Shown here: piece after piece, positions 45,921 through 57,500 of the stretch
Layout of the letters: each line of letters starts with the position of its first letter
How positions within the stretch are numbered: position 1 is the stretch's first letter
From: Flabesymbios commensalis
Taxonomy: Eukaryota > Annelida > Polychaeta > Terebellida > Flabelligeridae
DNA: 64,000 nt
Assembly: GCA_964017125.1 (NCBI GenBank)
Contig: OZ024902.1
Location: forward strand, 32,030,618-32,094,617
Direction of reading: 5' to 3'
Translations under genes and position numbers: made by a program
Notes under the pieces: model-generated
Told to the model about the DNA's origin: nothing
Seen by the model: only the letters and a program-made list of their open reading frames with translations
Database searches by the model: none

Positions 45921-47641
45921 GGGACTGAGCTCACTTCATGCTGCGTACGGTCCTGGTGATTATTGATATATTCTAGTGGTCATTGAGACCACCCCAACCT
46001 GTTTAGATTTAGGAGGTAGAGTTACGTAAACGTCTGTCGCTGCTGTTCTGTTTATCAATGTACACATGTAAATTCAATTCCCGTTACAATGATATATTGC
46101 ATGTTGCAGTGGAGTAAATAGTCATTTCTCCACATTTTTGTATTACACAAGAATAAAAATCAGCCACAAAACAAAATACTCAACATGGTCAATGAAAGCG
46201 TCTAAATGAACATATTTATATGACATATCAATATTTGGCCTATGTTTTCTGAACCAAATATATGTATGCTTAAAAAAAGTGTTATTTATAATTAGAAATA
46301 TCACATGTATTTTTTTAATGGAAGAATATTGCAGCTTTTACATAATTTGGGTGTGCTGAATTCGAGTCTGTCGAATAATATTCTATATTTGGTGACCTTC
46401 ACCTTCAAATTAGCAAAACATAAAATGTTAATAAAACCCTGTATTTTTCATGGGTCATCTCACATTGAAGCACAATTTATGGTTTCTGGAAGATTTTTAT
46501 TCGCGAAATTTATATCCAGTGTCTGTGGAAAGAAATGACCTTTATTTGACCTTCAAATTCAATACGTCCGCCGTTTTTTAATATTTAGTGTTACTATAAA
46601 TATACCGCTAAATATGTTGAAAATTATACGACTTATTTGAAGTAACTTAGGGGACTAGAAATAAACATTACTGACATGTAAATTAAAAAACAAAAAATCA
46701 AAATGGCCGAGACATTCACCCTCAAATAAACGAGAAACAAAATGGCTATGAAAAATGTAAATTTCACCTCTTTTTTTTGGTTTGTCGCACAGAAATGCTC
46801 AATTTATGCTTTTTGCATAACTTGGGGACAGAAACACCCATGTCTGATGTTATTTATCATTGTCTGACCTAGACTGTATCGTAAAATCTAAGATGGCCGT
46901 AATTTTGCATATTTACCATTAAAATCATGACGTCATTCTGAATACGGAGCACATCAAAGCATGTTAGAATATAATGTCATTAAACTTAGTTTTGAATGTC
47001 TTGTAAGTTAAGTTGTCGTATTAACTAGTCTATTTCTGAAATTTTCATTAAATAATGTTGTTTTATTATATTACAGTTTAGATGCAAAAATAGGAAACTA
47101 TAATTTTGTACATACATTTCTCAACTCCAAATCATGCAGAAACTAGAAATTGTACACTTATTTCTTTGCGGCCATTTTTGTTTTGCAAATTTGAAGGCGA
47201 AGGACACTAAATATAGAACGTTATCCGGCTGATTCGAGTACAGCACACCTAAATTATGAGAAAACAAGTGGTTAACAAATTTATCCTTATTTTGCCGAGC
47301 AAATTCAATGTTTCAGATTTCAGCCCAGTTTGAATGCAGACAATTTCATAACAGGCTGCTATATTCTTAAATTAAAAAAATATATCAATATTTATAAATC
47401 TAAATACCACTGAGTGTTTAACAAATACATATCTGGCTTCAGAAAACATTGGCCACATGGAGATATCGGTAATAATTATGTGTTATTTAGTCGATTTCCA
47501 TGTGTACATTGGTAAATTAAAACAGCAGCGACAGACGTAACTCTACCCCCTAAATTTAAACAGGTTTGGGTGGTCTCAATGACCACTAGAATATATCAAT
47601 AATCACCAGGACCGTACGCAACATAAAGTGAGCTCAGTCCC
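45921..47641. mobile_element. Foldback element, 1.7 kb
   Basis: The outer ~150 bp ('gggactgagctcacttcatg' inward; the right end is its reverse complement) are clear inverted repeats. Similarity continues inward past 'ggcctatgttttctgaacc' and 'cataatttgggtgtgctga', so each arm is at least ~600 bp around a spacer near 46.7-47.0 kb. Inner sequence has repeated 'aaaatggcc' words. No transposase is seen. Confidence 0.75.
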
Positions 47642-48130
47642 AAATGTTCATCAAGCTTGGTCACATACACATACATGTAATGGTAACATCATATTCACAA
47701 TCCCTAACGACAGACGGCGTTTCCGTATCAGACCATATCAAACTATTCAAGACGCCATCTCTTCCCACCACGGACTCTTTAATGATGGCCAGTAGGGTTA
47801 CTAAAACTAATTATATCCGTGCTGAAACAAACTTTTTAATTGTGATTCGCTATTTTGCTTGACTTTTTTTTTTAACCAATACACTTGTATTGGCTTAAAG
47901 TATATACATTCACTAATGCTACATCAAAACTCGCAGGCAGACACCATTTCATTTGTATGGCTTGTACCATGATAGCCATATATATGTTGCTCATTTCTTT
48001 TTCTTGCACATGCACTTTTTATTATTGTTCACCAGTTGATCACTTATCACCACACTGTATCACCCTGTTTACTTCAGCTGTATTGGTATGCATTTTGTAG
48101 TCATAATTATCATTATTAGCCATCCCATTC
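47642..48130 (+). other. Probable 5' region of the CR1-like LINE
   Basis: Non-coding stretch between the foldback element and the first LINE codons. The LINE 5' end is not defined here. Confidence 0.3.
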
Positions 48131-48527
48131 GTGACAATTGACCAATATAAAATCTGCATTGAATGTTTTCACATTAAATACTCTTCTCGTTCCAGAAAAC
48201 TACGCCAGCGCTTGCGATCGGAATACTTTTTCTGGTGTGACATATTCATGAACTTTATATTCTTTCATTACGTTATACACATACTTTTGCTAACATGCCA
48301 TGAAATAGAAACTAACCCTGGTCCTAATAACCCAACTGAATCATCTATATACTGTTTAAATATACGAAGCCTGCTTGCTGTTGTGACAGAAAAACCACGC
48401 GCGCAAAAAATTGATCACCTAATTGCAGAACTGTCGGCAAACAACCATAGCATTGTTTTAATATCTGAAACTTTAATTATCTGAGCCAGACATATCCATT
48501 TCAATTCCCCAATGTACTCAGTACTAG
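48131..48527 (+). mobile_element. CR1-like LINE, piece 1: 2A-like leader and start of endonuclease
   Basis: The frame encodes a basic leader (RSRKLRQRLRSEYFF), a hydrophobic stretch and CHEIETNPGP (48296-48325), which fits the 2A consensus D(V/I)ExNPGP except for E in place of D. In 2A peptides the ribosome skips the Gly-Pro bond, so the endonuclease/RT protein could be released from its leader. Similar leaders are known from sea urchin and other invertebrate LINEs. Next come 'CLNIRSL' and 'VLISETLI', the N- and E-bearing motifs of APE endonucleases. A frameshift lies shortly after. The piece ends at TACTAG (48522-48527), where a 5.9-kb element inserted. Confidence 0.75.
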
Positions 48528-49539
48528 TTGGGCAGGACGAGGGGGTTATCGTGCACCCCCCTGGAAATCAATTTCTAATTGATGTTTCTAGATTTGAAAA
48601 ATACCATAGAAAACGATTTGCTATGTTAAAAAGTTGACAAAATGTCCCACATACCATTTTTATACAAATTAGTGACGCCATTACACGAAAAATGTATATT
48701 TCGCAATATCTCAGCTAATAGTGCACATAGCTCAACAATAAAGGTGTCTTACCCAATGTTTTGAGGGTCCAAGAGCATTATAAAACCATTCTTGAAGTGA
48801 TCAGATGTGTCTAATATATGTTATTGTGCCATATATTAACGAAAAGTCTATTTTTCGCCATATTAAAGATAACTGAGTAGAACAAGTTTCCAGACCTATG
48901 TTTTGAGGGTCAAAGAACATAGTAAAATGTTCTGATGTGTCCATTAGAAGGCACTTATATTCGTACTGCAGAACATGTTGTCCAACATAAGGAGGTTCTC
49001 TTGCTATTGTCATTGCACTTGCTCGATGTCAAAGAACTGAATGGCTAAGATGAATCAGAACTATCAAGCTGAGAAACTGCTGAAAGGGCTACAGAATAAC
49101 CCAATAAAAAATCATGTCAAATTCAGGAAATTCCCAAAGAGCACACATGTTGCCATTTCATTTTAGCTTCTGCACTGTTTGGTTATCGTTCTTGTTGATG
49201 CTCTTGCACAAGCTTACATTCTTGGAAGTGCGGATCAGTACCAGAATGTCGTTGTCCTTTTGCTGTAACATTCTGTGGGCTTTCACAAGACCAATGGGGA
49301 TCACTAGGTTTCGACAATATAGAACTCAATTCTGAAAAGCTGACAACAACAAGATCAACATCACTTCCTCGCAGGGAAAGGTAATCAGTTAAAATCCCAT
49401 TCACAACTATATTCATTGTTTTTTTTCAAATGGTAAGCTGTGTCAACCTGTGCTACTATCTGAATCTATCATCTCAAGTCATCCAGTACCGAGAGCAAAG
49501 CAACCTGGCATCTCCGCTCCTCTTAAAGTCTAAATGAAC

Positions 49540-51780
49540 CAATGGACTTGGAAGAACTCCTGACTTATGGATGTACCTCCTTGGCTGGGGTCACCAAACA
49601 GGGGCGGATCCAGAAACAAATCTGACAGGGTTCCAAGAATTAACCGTTTTAAATATATAACTTACTTAGCCGTGAAAGCTAAAACACCCCTCATCCATCG
49701 TTTAGTTTTTACAAATAGGCCTAAAGGCGTAGCCCACTTCACCCTTAGGTAATACCAATTACGGAAATAACTATACCCGACACGTGCCTGTCTACGCAAC
49801 GGGCCTTTGCTCAAATGTTGGTTTAATGATGAGTCAGGGTTGGTGTAACATCCAGTATTAGTTGGCGGTAGCAATGGCAAGCTGGTATTGTTATAAATAC
49901 AAACATATTAAGTACTGTAGTAGGCTAACTAGCAAAAGTGCTATTATAATAGCAAACTTAGGCCTATCCGTACTACAATTTTAATGTGAAGAGCGCCTTT
50001 AAAAACTATATAGGTTTATTTGATTTATTATGCAATAGTCGGTCCGCAATGCCAACCTGTTTCCACTTGTAGGCCTATTGCCGTGCAAAACCAAAATGTA
50101 GTAACTACTTACGTTATAAGTAAGGGAATACTGCCTTTTGACTTTGTAGAGCAGTTCACATTTGACTGTTAAGCACTTTTGCAGCCGGAGACCGGCGGTG
50201 TTAGGCCTACCTGGTTATCTCCCCCCCCCCTTCCACACCTCGTCGTGTCAGCGTTTATCTTGAGATCAATGAAACAGCCTAATTACACAACAAAGAAAGA
50301 TAGGTTATCAGATGTGTTTTGGAACCCTGTCATCAAACGGTGACAGGGTTCCAATCCCCCCAAAAATATAATAATTTATGTTTTGTTAGTTATCGAACCA
50401 TGTAGGCCTACTTTAATAGATTTGAAAACGCTGACAGGGTTCCGGAACCCTGTCAAAACTCTGTCAACCTGGTCTAAATCCGCCCCTGCCAAATGGCTTT
50501 TCCTCGAAAATCAACAAAGTTTCCCTCCTTGACTAGGCTTTACTTCTGGAAGACGCTATCCCAGACAATCTGCCATACCCAAGAAGTTGACGATTTGTTC
50601 AAACAGGATGCATGGCACTGCTACATACTTTTACCAACCTTCCCCCGACCTGTTGTGAGATATGCATACAGATTCTCGATCAGACGGCGATGTCGACTGA
50701 CAGTTATCATCCTGGGTCTATCAAAGCGCAGGAGAGGTTGAGACGAGCAGCCCAGATATCATTCTAGCTGGATCAGCTGTCAGGCAGTCATATTATTTTC
50801 AAGAGCTTCCATGCAAACTATGACACAAAAAATAGTTATGTCAGGTATGCTGTATGGAGTGATAAGCAGGTCTGGCTTCCAGGCTCGACAGAACAAATAT
50901 GGCAGTCCTCATTGTGGAGGGTAGAATTCATCAATTTGTTACAACATATAGTTAGGTAAGATTGTGTTATGTTACTAGTCTTGCTACTGCATTGTCTATT
51001 CCCATAATATGTTGTTTTAATCATGCCAAGTGTTTCAATTTATCAAAACACAAGTGGATGTGCAGTACCACACATATTTGTGATTTCACTGCATCATGCC
51101 CATTCAATCAATATGACTGTGTGACACGGGATCGGGGAAGCACAGATAGATTGTCAACATACAATTATCTGACGTGGCTGAGTCTGTCGGAGAAGACTAT
51201 TAACGTACTGTGCCACTCCCCATGGCTAATGTGTCCTCAGTGGAGAGGATTGAACCAGTTCATTCAAAAGCAAGGGAAAGGTGGGGCCACCTAAAAAGTT
51301 GGAAAAGAACACCAGGTTCTACAAAACATTCAGGCAAACGGGTGACGACGTCAAATGTCAAGCCTCGTGTGATGAAACAGCTGGAGCAGTTTGCATACGT
51401 ATCTGGTGTACCGACACATTAGTAAATCTTCTGTGAAAGCCGTCCATGTCAAGCTGCCCCACAAGATGGTGAGAGATGAAAAGAAGTTAATTTCCAAGTC
51501 CAGAATCCACCTATCTCGCCTTCCCCGTACCAGTCCGCTTTGAAGCCACACATCCAGCATGTGAACCACCGGGTTGCTTCGTGCATGTACGAGGAGCAAC
51601 AGGGGTGGATGAAGACTGACCTGGGAGTCTTGGAACCACTGTGATCATGTTGTCCTGTCCTAGCAACATCGCTGATTGATCTACTGGATGCTGGTGGTCG
51701 GAAAGGAGATGACCAGGTTGATCATGAAGAATACGATGACAACTATGAGTTTCGATGAAAGTGATGAGTCTTCTTCTTCT
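49540..51780 (+). pseudogene. Decayed gene of the TIR element, PIN/FEN-like family
   Basis: Coding-like blocks on the plus strand: 'LWMYLLGWGHQ' joins 'MAFPRKSTKFPSLTRLYFWK' once the MITE at 49600-50489 is set aside. Then 'NSYVRYAVWSDKQVWLPGST' and 'WRVEFINLLQHIVR' (50830-50955), 'HGIGEAQ' (about 51128), 'VMKQLEQFAYVSGVPT' (51370-51420), 'SKSRIHLSRLPRTSPL' and 'TDLGVLEPLW' (about 51615). The end resembles, from memory, the 'LE.F...YG ... LPP ... W.....G.L.P.W' C-terminus of the multicopy invertebrate family seen at 32.6 kb, and HGIG.A resembles its FEN-like GIGK/A turn. Stops and frame changes show it is dead. The assignment is tentative but would link both elements. Confidence 0.4.
49600..50489. 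mobile_element. hAT-like MITE, 0.89 kb
   Basis: Ends 'caggggcggatccagaa' and 'ctaaatccgcccctg' are inverted repeats of the hAT type. 'tgacagggttcc' recurs inside both ends, including a hairpin at 50322-50352. CCAAA lies on both sides, so a full 8-bp duplication is not preserved. It interrupts the coding-like blocks of the host element. Confidence 0.75.
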
Positions 51781-52029
51781 TCTTTGCGTAACTATGAGTT
51801 TCGATGAAAGTGATGAGTGATAAGTGAATGGTTGAACTGGACCCTTCAGAACCATCTTGTCAGTCCTAACTGTTCTGTTGCAAGTACAACATGCTCTAGC
51901 ATACATTCTAGAATACATTCTACATACCACGTAATCAGCAGACCAAGCTCAGAGGAGATCCATGGCGTGATCATGTGTCATAATCGAGACCAAAGCAGGT
52001 TCGTCAACAGGGAGCCAGGCTGCTGAGGA

Positions 52030-53715
52030 GCTAGGGTAGAAAAGCCAGATCAAATAGGTGCGATTTAAGTAATTTAAGTAATTTACGGAATGTTAAAATT
52101 GTTTCGGCATTACGCATTGACACAGGTACAGTTCCATAAGGCTGGGCCAAATATAGAGAAAGCTCTTGACCCAGTCTTAGTTTTTATACGATGACCAACA
52201 AATTGATTTGAAATTGTAGTGGAGATATTTTGAGCATTTCGGACAAACAAGTAAGTCAGCCAGATATGCAGGCTGGTTGTCTTTTAGGGTTCGGAAAGTT
52301 ATTGTGCATATTTTAAAATTAATGCAAAATTTGACAGGAAGCCACTGTAATCATTTTAGAATAGGAACGGAACAACTAACACGTGGGGGCTTTGGTTACC
52401 ACTCTTGCAAGGCAGCTCTGAACCCGTTGTTATCTAACGATATCTTTTTCTGGTATATATTGGAAAAGTGAGTCACAATAATCTAACTTGCTACTGACCA
52501 GTGCCACTGCAATTTGCTTGGAAAGATCTAAGGACAGTCATTTTCGAATTGGACGCAGGTCACGGATACGATAGAAGCATGCCCTACATGTTTGGGATAT
52601 ACTGTATATGTCTTTTTTGAGATAGGTCTTTTAGGAAATCCGGGCTACTGTCGAATACTACACCAATATTTTTGGCTGGTGCAGATGGATTTGTGTCTTG
52701 ACCTAGAATTGAGCCTGGGAAAATATTTAAGATTTTATCTCGCTGACGTTTAATCCCAATGAGAATAAAGTCTATCTTACTAGGATTAAGCTTCAGCTTA
52801 GACTTTGTCATCCAGGTCGACACGGTTATTACACAATGTTGCAACTTCTTAAGAGATTACTTAGCGTTGGAAACGGATAGAGAGTATCATCGGCATAAAG
52901 ATGGTGGTTTATGTCAAAACTGTAGAGAATAGTGCTGAGTGGTGTAGTGTATAGGATAAAAAGCACTGGTCCCAGCACAGAGCCCCGTGGAACTCCATAT
53001 GAGAGTGTGACTTTATCTTTATTTAATTTTTACGGATTGGTGCCTATTTTGCAAGTAACAAAAAAAAAATTGACCCTGCCCATATGTAGATATTCCATAC
53101 AAATCTGAAAGTGTATTAGGTAATGTAACATGGTCAATGGTGTCGAAATCAAGGTCAGAGCTGTTACTTCACCTTTGTCCATTCTAATAATGATATCGTT
53201 TTGTACTTTCAATAGAGCTGATTCTGTAGAATGATGTTTCCTTCAAACTGATTGTAATAGATTAGACAGACGGATATTTTTTTATATGAGCTTGCAGCCG
53301 ATTGGCTACTACCTTTTCTAAGATTTCGGAAATGAAACTCAAGTAGGATACAGGCCTGTAATTTTTCAGGTAATTTAGGAAGATATGTTTCTTTAAGTAG
53401 TGGTCTTACATGAGCTTCTTTGATTTTTTTAAGAAATGTACTTGTGTCCATTTAAATGTTTATTATATCAGTGATGTGAGTTACTAATATATCAAGACAA
53501 CATTTCAGCACGTTTGTAGGAATGGCGTCCAGATCACATGATTTTAACGATGAGCTCAAAATAAGTTTTTTAATTTCATCTTTTGTCGCACGCTCAAAAG
53601 AGTTCATTTTGGATCTAATTTCTGTTTTTTTTGCACTGATATTATATTATGTGGGAATTTGGAACGGATTATAATTGCGATTTTATCTACAAAATGTTTA
53701 GAAAAATGTATGGTG
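52030..53715 (-). mobile_element. L2/CR1-like LINE fragment, antisense, 5'-truncated
   Basis: Reading leftward: 'FERATKDEIKKLILSSSLKS' (about 53590), 'KIKEAHVRPLLKE', 'VQNDIIIRMDKGEVTALTLI' (about 53215-53155, ahead of the A...DH catalytic block), 'LKLNPSKIDFILIGIKRQRD' (52830-52730), 'KNIGVVFD', 'ALVSSKLDYCDSLF', 'LARVVTKAP', 'LQWLPVK' and 'FGPALWN' (about 52155). This is the normal C-terminal order of L2/CR1-like reverse transcriptases. The endonuclease and 5' part are gone and several frameshifts are present. 'gcatacattcta.(a/g)atacattctaca' words flank it at about 51899 and 53729, either a long target duplication or a local repeat. Confidence 0.7.
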
Positions 53716-54475
53716 TTAATATGTAGTGCATACATTCTAGGATACATTCTACAACATTTTCATGTAATGCGACACATCATAGTGTTATTATGTGCTAGGA
53801 CATACTAATGTGCATCCTAGCATACATTCCACAACATTTCGTGTACTAGGACATAGTGCTACTCTGTTATATTGTTATTGAACCTTCAGAAATACATCAG
53901 GTATAGATAGATAGTGTGTGCAGTTATCAAATTCAGTAATCACTAATGATGGCACTAAATTTGCATACTTTCACATGCCTCGTACATATCTGATCTCTTG
54001 AATATTACTATTTTTTTTCTATTTGTTGAGCATCAGAACATACGTCTAGACGATTTATGTCAGCATAATAAATGAATGAAATGAATGACCATAGGCCTAA
54101 TGCAGTTATCATTGATATCCGCGAAGATATGGGGAAAGTTAGATTTCTCGCGGAGAATGGCGGATAATGGCGGAGATATTTGGCACGCTAGCATCTTTTA
54201 GACACATCTGATCATTTCAAGAATAGTTTTATAATTATCTTAGACCCTCAAAACATAGGGTTAGACACCTTAATTGTAGAGCTATGTGCACTATTAGCTG
54301 AGATATGGCGAAATATACATATTCCAGTAATGGCGTCACTAATTTGCATAAAAATGGTATGTGGGACATTTTGTCAACTTTTTAACATAGCAAATTTTTT
54401 TCTATGGTATTTTTCCAATCTAGAAACATCAATTAGAAATTGATTTCCGGGGGTTGCACGATACCCCCTTCTTCC

Positions 54476-54739
54476 TACTAGACTATACCGTAGAGAGAGG
54501 TTGACCAATAGATATGGCGGCCTAGTAACCTACATTCATACCACCCTAGCAAGTAAAAGTATTGTTGAATATGAACCAGCTGACAGTGAAATCATGTGCC
54601 ATGAAATTGTATGTACTCCCCGTAAACTATTAATTTGCTCGTGTTATAGACCACAAACTAGATGCCCCATTGACTTTCTAACCGATATTAAGGGTATCAT
54701 AGATGCCGCTATCCAACTGTATGACGGATTAATATTTAT
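54476..54739 (+). mobile_element. CR1-like LINE, piece 2: middle of endonuclease
   Basis: Encodes 'LTNRYGGLVTYIHTTLASKS' and 'KLLICSCYRPQTRCPIDFL', the GG..(V/T)Y and Y(R/K)PP-type blocks of APE endonucleases, and ends 'GLIFI' at TATTTAT (54733-54739), where the next insertion starts. Confidence 0.75.
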
Positions 54740-54925
54740 CGTACAAAAAACAGACACATAAAATGGGGAAAATTTGTTTATTAAAAATAAACATCAAATT
54801 AAACGACTACAAATAAAAAGGGCTTCACTTAAAATGTTGTTAATGTAAACGTGGTTGTAACAGAGTGAAGCCCTAATACCAAAATAGGTATAAATTTACT
54901 TAACAGTCAGTTAACAGGATTAACC

Positions 54926-55086
54926 AGTGAATATTTATACATGTCTCTAATTGATCTAATCTACTATGAATATTTATACATGTCTCTAATTGATCAAATC
55001 TACTATGACTATTTATACATGTCTCTGATTGATCTAATCTACTATGAATATTTATACATGTCTCTGATTGATCTAATCTACTATTT
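54926..55086. repeat. 39-bp tandem repeat, four units
   Basis: The unit 'atttatacatgtctctaatt' plus 'gatctaatctactatgaat' is repeated about four times with few changes; open in one frame as MSLIDLIYYEYLY. Confidence 0.9.
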
Positions 55087-55475
55087 AAATGTGAACTTTG
55101 ACTCTTGTATCATTACAAACAAATTACATAATATCAACCAAACTATCAATAACAATCTAGTAATTGTTCACACAAAACCAAACCTATCAATAACAATCTA
55201 CTAATTGTTTACATTAATATATTAATGAACATTGACTCTTGTATCATTACATACAAATTACATAATATTGACAAAATCTATCAATAACATTATTAAACAA
55301 GATTATCTGTTGTTGAGGAGGGTATGAAAACGGCACACAGACACAAAGTGTCTGACCCCCACAACACAAACTTACGAATGCATCGTAAGAGCACATAAGA
55401 ATTCCAACCTCTCATCTGTCTAATCCACCATTACTTGCGGCATCATAAACAACACTAATTCTAAATGGTGAAGTG

Positions 55476-55930
55476 CTATATAGTCTGAAATTCATGAAGC
55501 AAATCTGAGTAGTGTTTTGACTGGCTGGATTTAAATGTCAGTGGAATTTTATTTTCTGTAAGTGTAAAATCTGACCACAGAAGTATACAGACCTCATTTT
55601 GAGCTGACCTAGGTATTGCAGATACACTTTGACAACATAAGAAGACCACAAAACATAGATTTAGAAGGATTTGTAGCAAATTAGGAACATGAGGAAATGG
55701 TCCACATCTTGAGTATGGTTGTATTCACTAAAAATGTTGTTTACATAATCAAGAGCAAGATCTAAAGAATTCTAAAAAAAATTAAAAAACAATAATATTA
55801 ACTTCTTACTCACGCAGATATTGACGAAAAAGCAAAATTTTAGCTTTTCCTTCTCTTCTTCTACGGGAGAAGAAAAAGGACATAAATCATTCACATTCAA
55901 ACTAATTCCACCTGTAAGAATGAGCTTGTG
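55476..55930 (-). other. Possible exon pair next to the gap
   Basis: On the minus strand, an open segment from the gap (55930) to 55814 reads 'TGGISLNVNDLCPF' and 'EEEKEKLKFCFFVNIC' and ends at a strong donor-like GTGAGTAAG. Further on, 55679-55476 is open (begins MLQILLNLCFVVFLCCQSVS) with acceptor-like 'atacctag' and 'acttacag' sites inside. I recognise no family. The gap hides the upstream part, so this is only a hint of a spliced gene carried by the insertion. Confidence 0.2.
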
Positions 55931-56130
55931 NNNNNNNNNNNNNNNNNNNNNNNNNNNNNNNNNNNNNNNNNNNNNNNNNNNNNNNNNNNNNNNNNNNNNN
56001 NNNNNNNNNNNNNNNNNNNNNNNNNNNNNNNNNNNNNNNNNNNNNNNNNNNNNNNNNNNNNNNNNNNNNNNNNNNNNNNNNNNNNNNNNNNNNNNNNNNN
56101 NNNNNNNNNNNNNNNNNNNNNNNNNNNNNN
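55931..56130. other. Assembly gap (200 N)
   Basis: Exactly 200 Ns, a common placeholder for a gap of unknown size. Frames reported across it are meaningless. Confidence 0.98.
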
Positions 56131-56448
56131 CCATCATTACTAGCACTGATTTCAGCAGCTGGCGCAAATCCTGATGCTAGATTAATCAAGCTAGACATAG
56201 AGCATCTGAAATGTAGTTGGCGTATAAGCCATGCAATAATTACTGCGGCCTGTAACAACTGGCCAAGTCCTGTTGTAACTGACCTTGTATTTATTTTTAT
56301 TTTTTATTTTATTTTTCATGTTATTTACTTATTTTTTATACCAGATTAATAATATGTTCTTGCAGTAGTTTAATTGAATGATTATATTGCTTTTACCTTA
56401 CACTCCTACGCTTGGATAATCTTCCGAATTATTTTGATTTACAAATAT

Positions 56449-56452
<4 letters not shown>

Positions 56453-56512
<60 letters not shown>
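56453..56512. repeat. (AT)n microsatellite
   Basis: About 30 AT dinucleotides. Confidence 0.95.
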
Positions 56513-56519
<7 letters not shown>

Positions 56520-56589
56520 AGTATGAATGATGAAAGATTTAATTCTTGTAGCCAATTTTTTATTATTATTTAATTTCAAAGCAGCTGGA

Positions 56590-57500
56590 TCACTAAGCTT
56601 TACAAAACAAACAAACAAAGAAGGAAACTTAGAAAGAAAAAGGTGACCCAAAACATAATTTCATAGGATCCACTTGAAACCTAAGGTCACTTCGGCAAAG
56701 CCAGAGAATGGCCTACAGGAAAACCAGCCCCTGGGATTATTCCAGAGTCATCACAAATTGGCATAATTGCATTAATTATATAAAATAAAACCAAGAGATT
56801 ATCAACTATATCTCTTCTCATTAATTTAAATTATTACTAATGAGAACGTTAAATCTTAACTTCCTAACATGAATTATTTTTTAAATACCTTTATGAGCAC
56901 TAATATTGTATATTTTAAGAGTAGCTGGTATCTATGCTTCATTGACCAAAAGTAACAAAAAAAGAAAACTCCAATCAAAGAGGAAAGGTGCCAAAAACAT
57001 AGTTTTGACAAAGACCTATCTGAAACCGAAAGCTGTACTGGCGAGGCCAGAAAATAGCCCACAAGAAACAAATCCTGACAGGAATCAGTGGGTCAATCAC
57101 AAATTGGCATCAGCCAATGTGATTATCGCCTCCAGAGTTTATCAATTCTTGCTAAATCAAATCCTAGAAACAACAATCGCTCCTCTTATTTATTTATATT
57201 ATTTGTAAATTTTTGCCCTGCAAATCACACGATAAAATGTACCCCAAAAATTTAAGTAACAAAGATGAATCTCCCAACAACGAGGAAAAAGGCCAAAAAC
57301 ATATGTTCCTGACAACAAGACCTATCTGAAACCCCATAAGGCCGCAGTGGCAATGCCAAAGAATGGCCCACAGGAAAAACAGTTCCTGAAAGAAATCAAT
57401 GAGTCAACCACAAACTAGCATAAATGCATAAAAGCAGCCAAAGTGGTTATCGCCTCAAGAGTTAAGCAATCTTTGTTAAACAAATTCTCTGACACAATTA
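56590..57500. repeat. Three degenerate ~300-350-bp tandem units
   Basis: Each unit contains, in order, 'aaaacata', 'acctatctgaaacc', 'gaatggccca(c)agga', 'cacaaattggcat' and 'gttatcgcctc.agagtt' or close variants (starts near 56640, 56985, 57288). A fourth partial unit lies near 58105-58190. No coding potential. Confidence 0.7.

Larger units (their letters stand above)
48528..54475. mobile_element. 5.95-kb TIR element inserted in the LINE
   Basis: 48528-48815 is the inverted counterpart of 54199-54475 ('ggaaatcaatttctaattga', 'aaaaagttgacaaaatgtcc' and 'gtgacgccattac' are shared). TACTAG flanks on both sides (48522-48527, 54476-54481). Taking the element out rejoins the LINE frame as LSTRLYRRERLTNRYGGLV, so the whole block entered as one unit. 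It holds a decayed gene (about 49.4-51.8 kb), an hAT-like MITE and an L2-like LINE fragment. I considered large virus-like DNA elements with 6-bp duplications; nothing of their gene set is present. The superfamily is unassigned. Confidence 0.8.

Noticed and set aside
48528-54475. A Polinton-like identity for the TIR element, suggested by long TIRs and a 6-bp duplication
   Set aside because: It is only 5.9 kb, its ends do not look typical, and I see nothing of the polymerase, integrase or capsid gene set.
54199-54475. Initial reading of this stretch as host sequence between two LINE pieces
   Set aside because: It is the inverted copy of 48528-48815, i.e. the right TIR of the inserted element.
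55772-56258. Open frames of 70-130 residues around 55.9-56.2 kb
   Set aside because: They run through the 200-N gap, so most of their length is undefined.
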